Shown: piece by piece, positions 42,362 to 42,500 of the stretch
How the letters are laid out: each line of letters starts with the position of its first letter
Position numbering within the stretch: position 1 is the first letter of the stretch
Source: Thermoflexales bacterium
GTDB taxonomy: Bacteria; Chloroflexota; Anaerolineae; J036; Brachytrichaceae
Assembly: GCA_025057935.1 (NCBI GenBank)
Contig: JANWUW010000086.1
Coordinates: 1 to 42,500 of the forward strand
Reading direction: 5' to 3'
DNA length: 42,500 bases
Made by a program: the position numbers and the translations under genes
The notes under the pieces: model-generated
Database searches by the model: none
Seen by the model: only the letters and a program-made list of their open reading frames with translations
What the model was told of the DNA's origin: nothing

Positions 42362-42500
42362 ATGTCGAAAGAGAAGTTTGTGCGCACGAAGCCGCACGTG
42401 AACGTAGGGACGATGGGTCACATTGACCATGGGAAGACGACGCTGACGGCAGCGATCACGAAGGTGCTGTCGTTGAAGGGTTTGGCGAACTTCACGGCGT
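42362..42500 (+). CDS. tuf: Translation elongation factor Tu (3' truncated by window end)
   Basis: Only the first 46 codons are visible. AAAAGGAG (42345-42352) precedes the ATG at 42362. The start [20 protein letters not shown] and the GTP-binding loop [15 protein letters not shown] identify EF-Tu beyond doubt. Its codon choice differs from fusA just upstream: every Thr codon in the visible part is ACG, and GGG is used for Gly, whereas fusA prefers ACC and GGC. EF-Tu delivers aminoacyl-tRNA to the ribosome. Confidence 0.95.
   Translation, partial: MSKEKFVRTKPHVNVGTMGHIDHGKTTLTAAITKVLSLKGLANFTA

Noticed and set aside
1-42500. CRISPR array, tRNA, rRNA or transposase genes
   Set aside because: Looked for regular short repeats, tRNA T-arm motifs in the gaps and transposase motifs in the proteins; none found by eye.

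Overview
The window is a high-GC bacterial chromosome segment, densely packed with genes on both strands. The best guess is a Chloroflexota (Anaerolineae-like) lineage. That rests on the style of the peptide-type ABC transporter, the Pro/Thr-rich SH3 lipoprotein, the PBP1C-type protein, an extended ribosomal protein S12 with an insertion, and the start-codon context; no rRNA or tRNA is present to test it. I see no CRISPR array, tRNA, rRNA or transposase gene.

Layout. 1-3930: a 5'-truncated giant membrane protein in which a YfhO-type (GT-C like) protein runs without a stop into a polysaccharide flippase. 4431-5780: an SH3-domain lipoprotein behind a good promoter. 6006-12669: a five-gene peptide/solute ABC transporter operon (binding protein, two permeases, two ATPases). 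The binding-protein gene is split by a one-base insertion. 12749-18606: a sulfide/persulfide oxidation locus. On the minus strand lie a LysR regulator, a DUF1641 protein, a sulfide:quinone oxidoreductase and a persulfide dioxygenase with two rhodanese domains (CstB architecture). Divergently lie a single-domain rhodanese and a TauE/SafE exporter. 18614-20798: hisG and sucC (minus). 20853-24419: a GT4 glycosyltransferase and a bifunctional penicillin-binding protein. 24432-25499: an AT-richer island of unrecognised membrane proteins, one broken by a frameshift, followed by a 150-bp element bounded by 19-bp inverted repeats. 25854-26507: ribosomal protein L25/Ctc. 26562-27938: a PDZ/radical-SAM/DUF512 protein. 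27996-35130: NAD synthetase, a lone molybdenum hydroxylase large subunit, an amidase and a K+/H+ or Na+/H+ antiporter. 35132-38727: a DUF429 protein, a C45-type N-terminal-nucleophile hydrolase, a secreted alpha/beta hydrolase and a nicotinamidase-like hydrolase. 39195-42500: the str operon rpsL-rpsG-fusA-tuf (tuf truncated by the window end).

Functional logic. The sulfur locus reads as a complete route. SQR oxidises sulfide to a persulfide, the CstB-like enzyme oxidises the persulfide to sulfite and/or makes thiosulfate, the rhodanese shuttles sulfane sulfur, and TauE/SafE may export sulfite or thiosulfate. Its gene content parallels the staphylococcal cst operon, but with a LysR regulator and a DUF1641 partner. 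The str operon has a long leader with a strong intrinsic terminator before rpsL and a competing upstream hairpin, which suggests transcription attenuation.

A recurring feature is a -10-like hexamer placed 7-8 bases (sometimes 11) before the start codon of genes that have no Shine-Dalgarno sequence, while operon-internal genes often carry strong AGGAGG-type sites. This points to frequent leaderless transcription. Both frameshifts in the window are an extra base in a short T run (T3 and T5, in the coding strand), so assembly error must be excluded before either gene is called broken.
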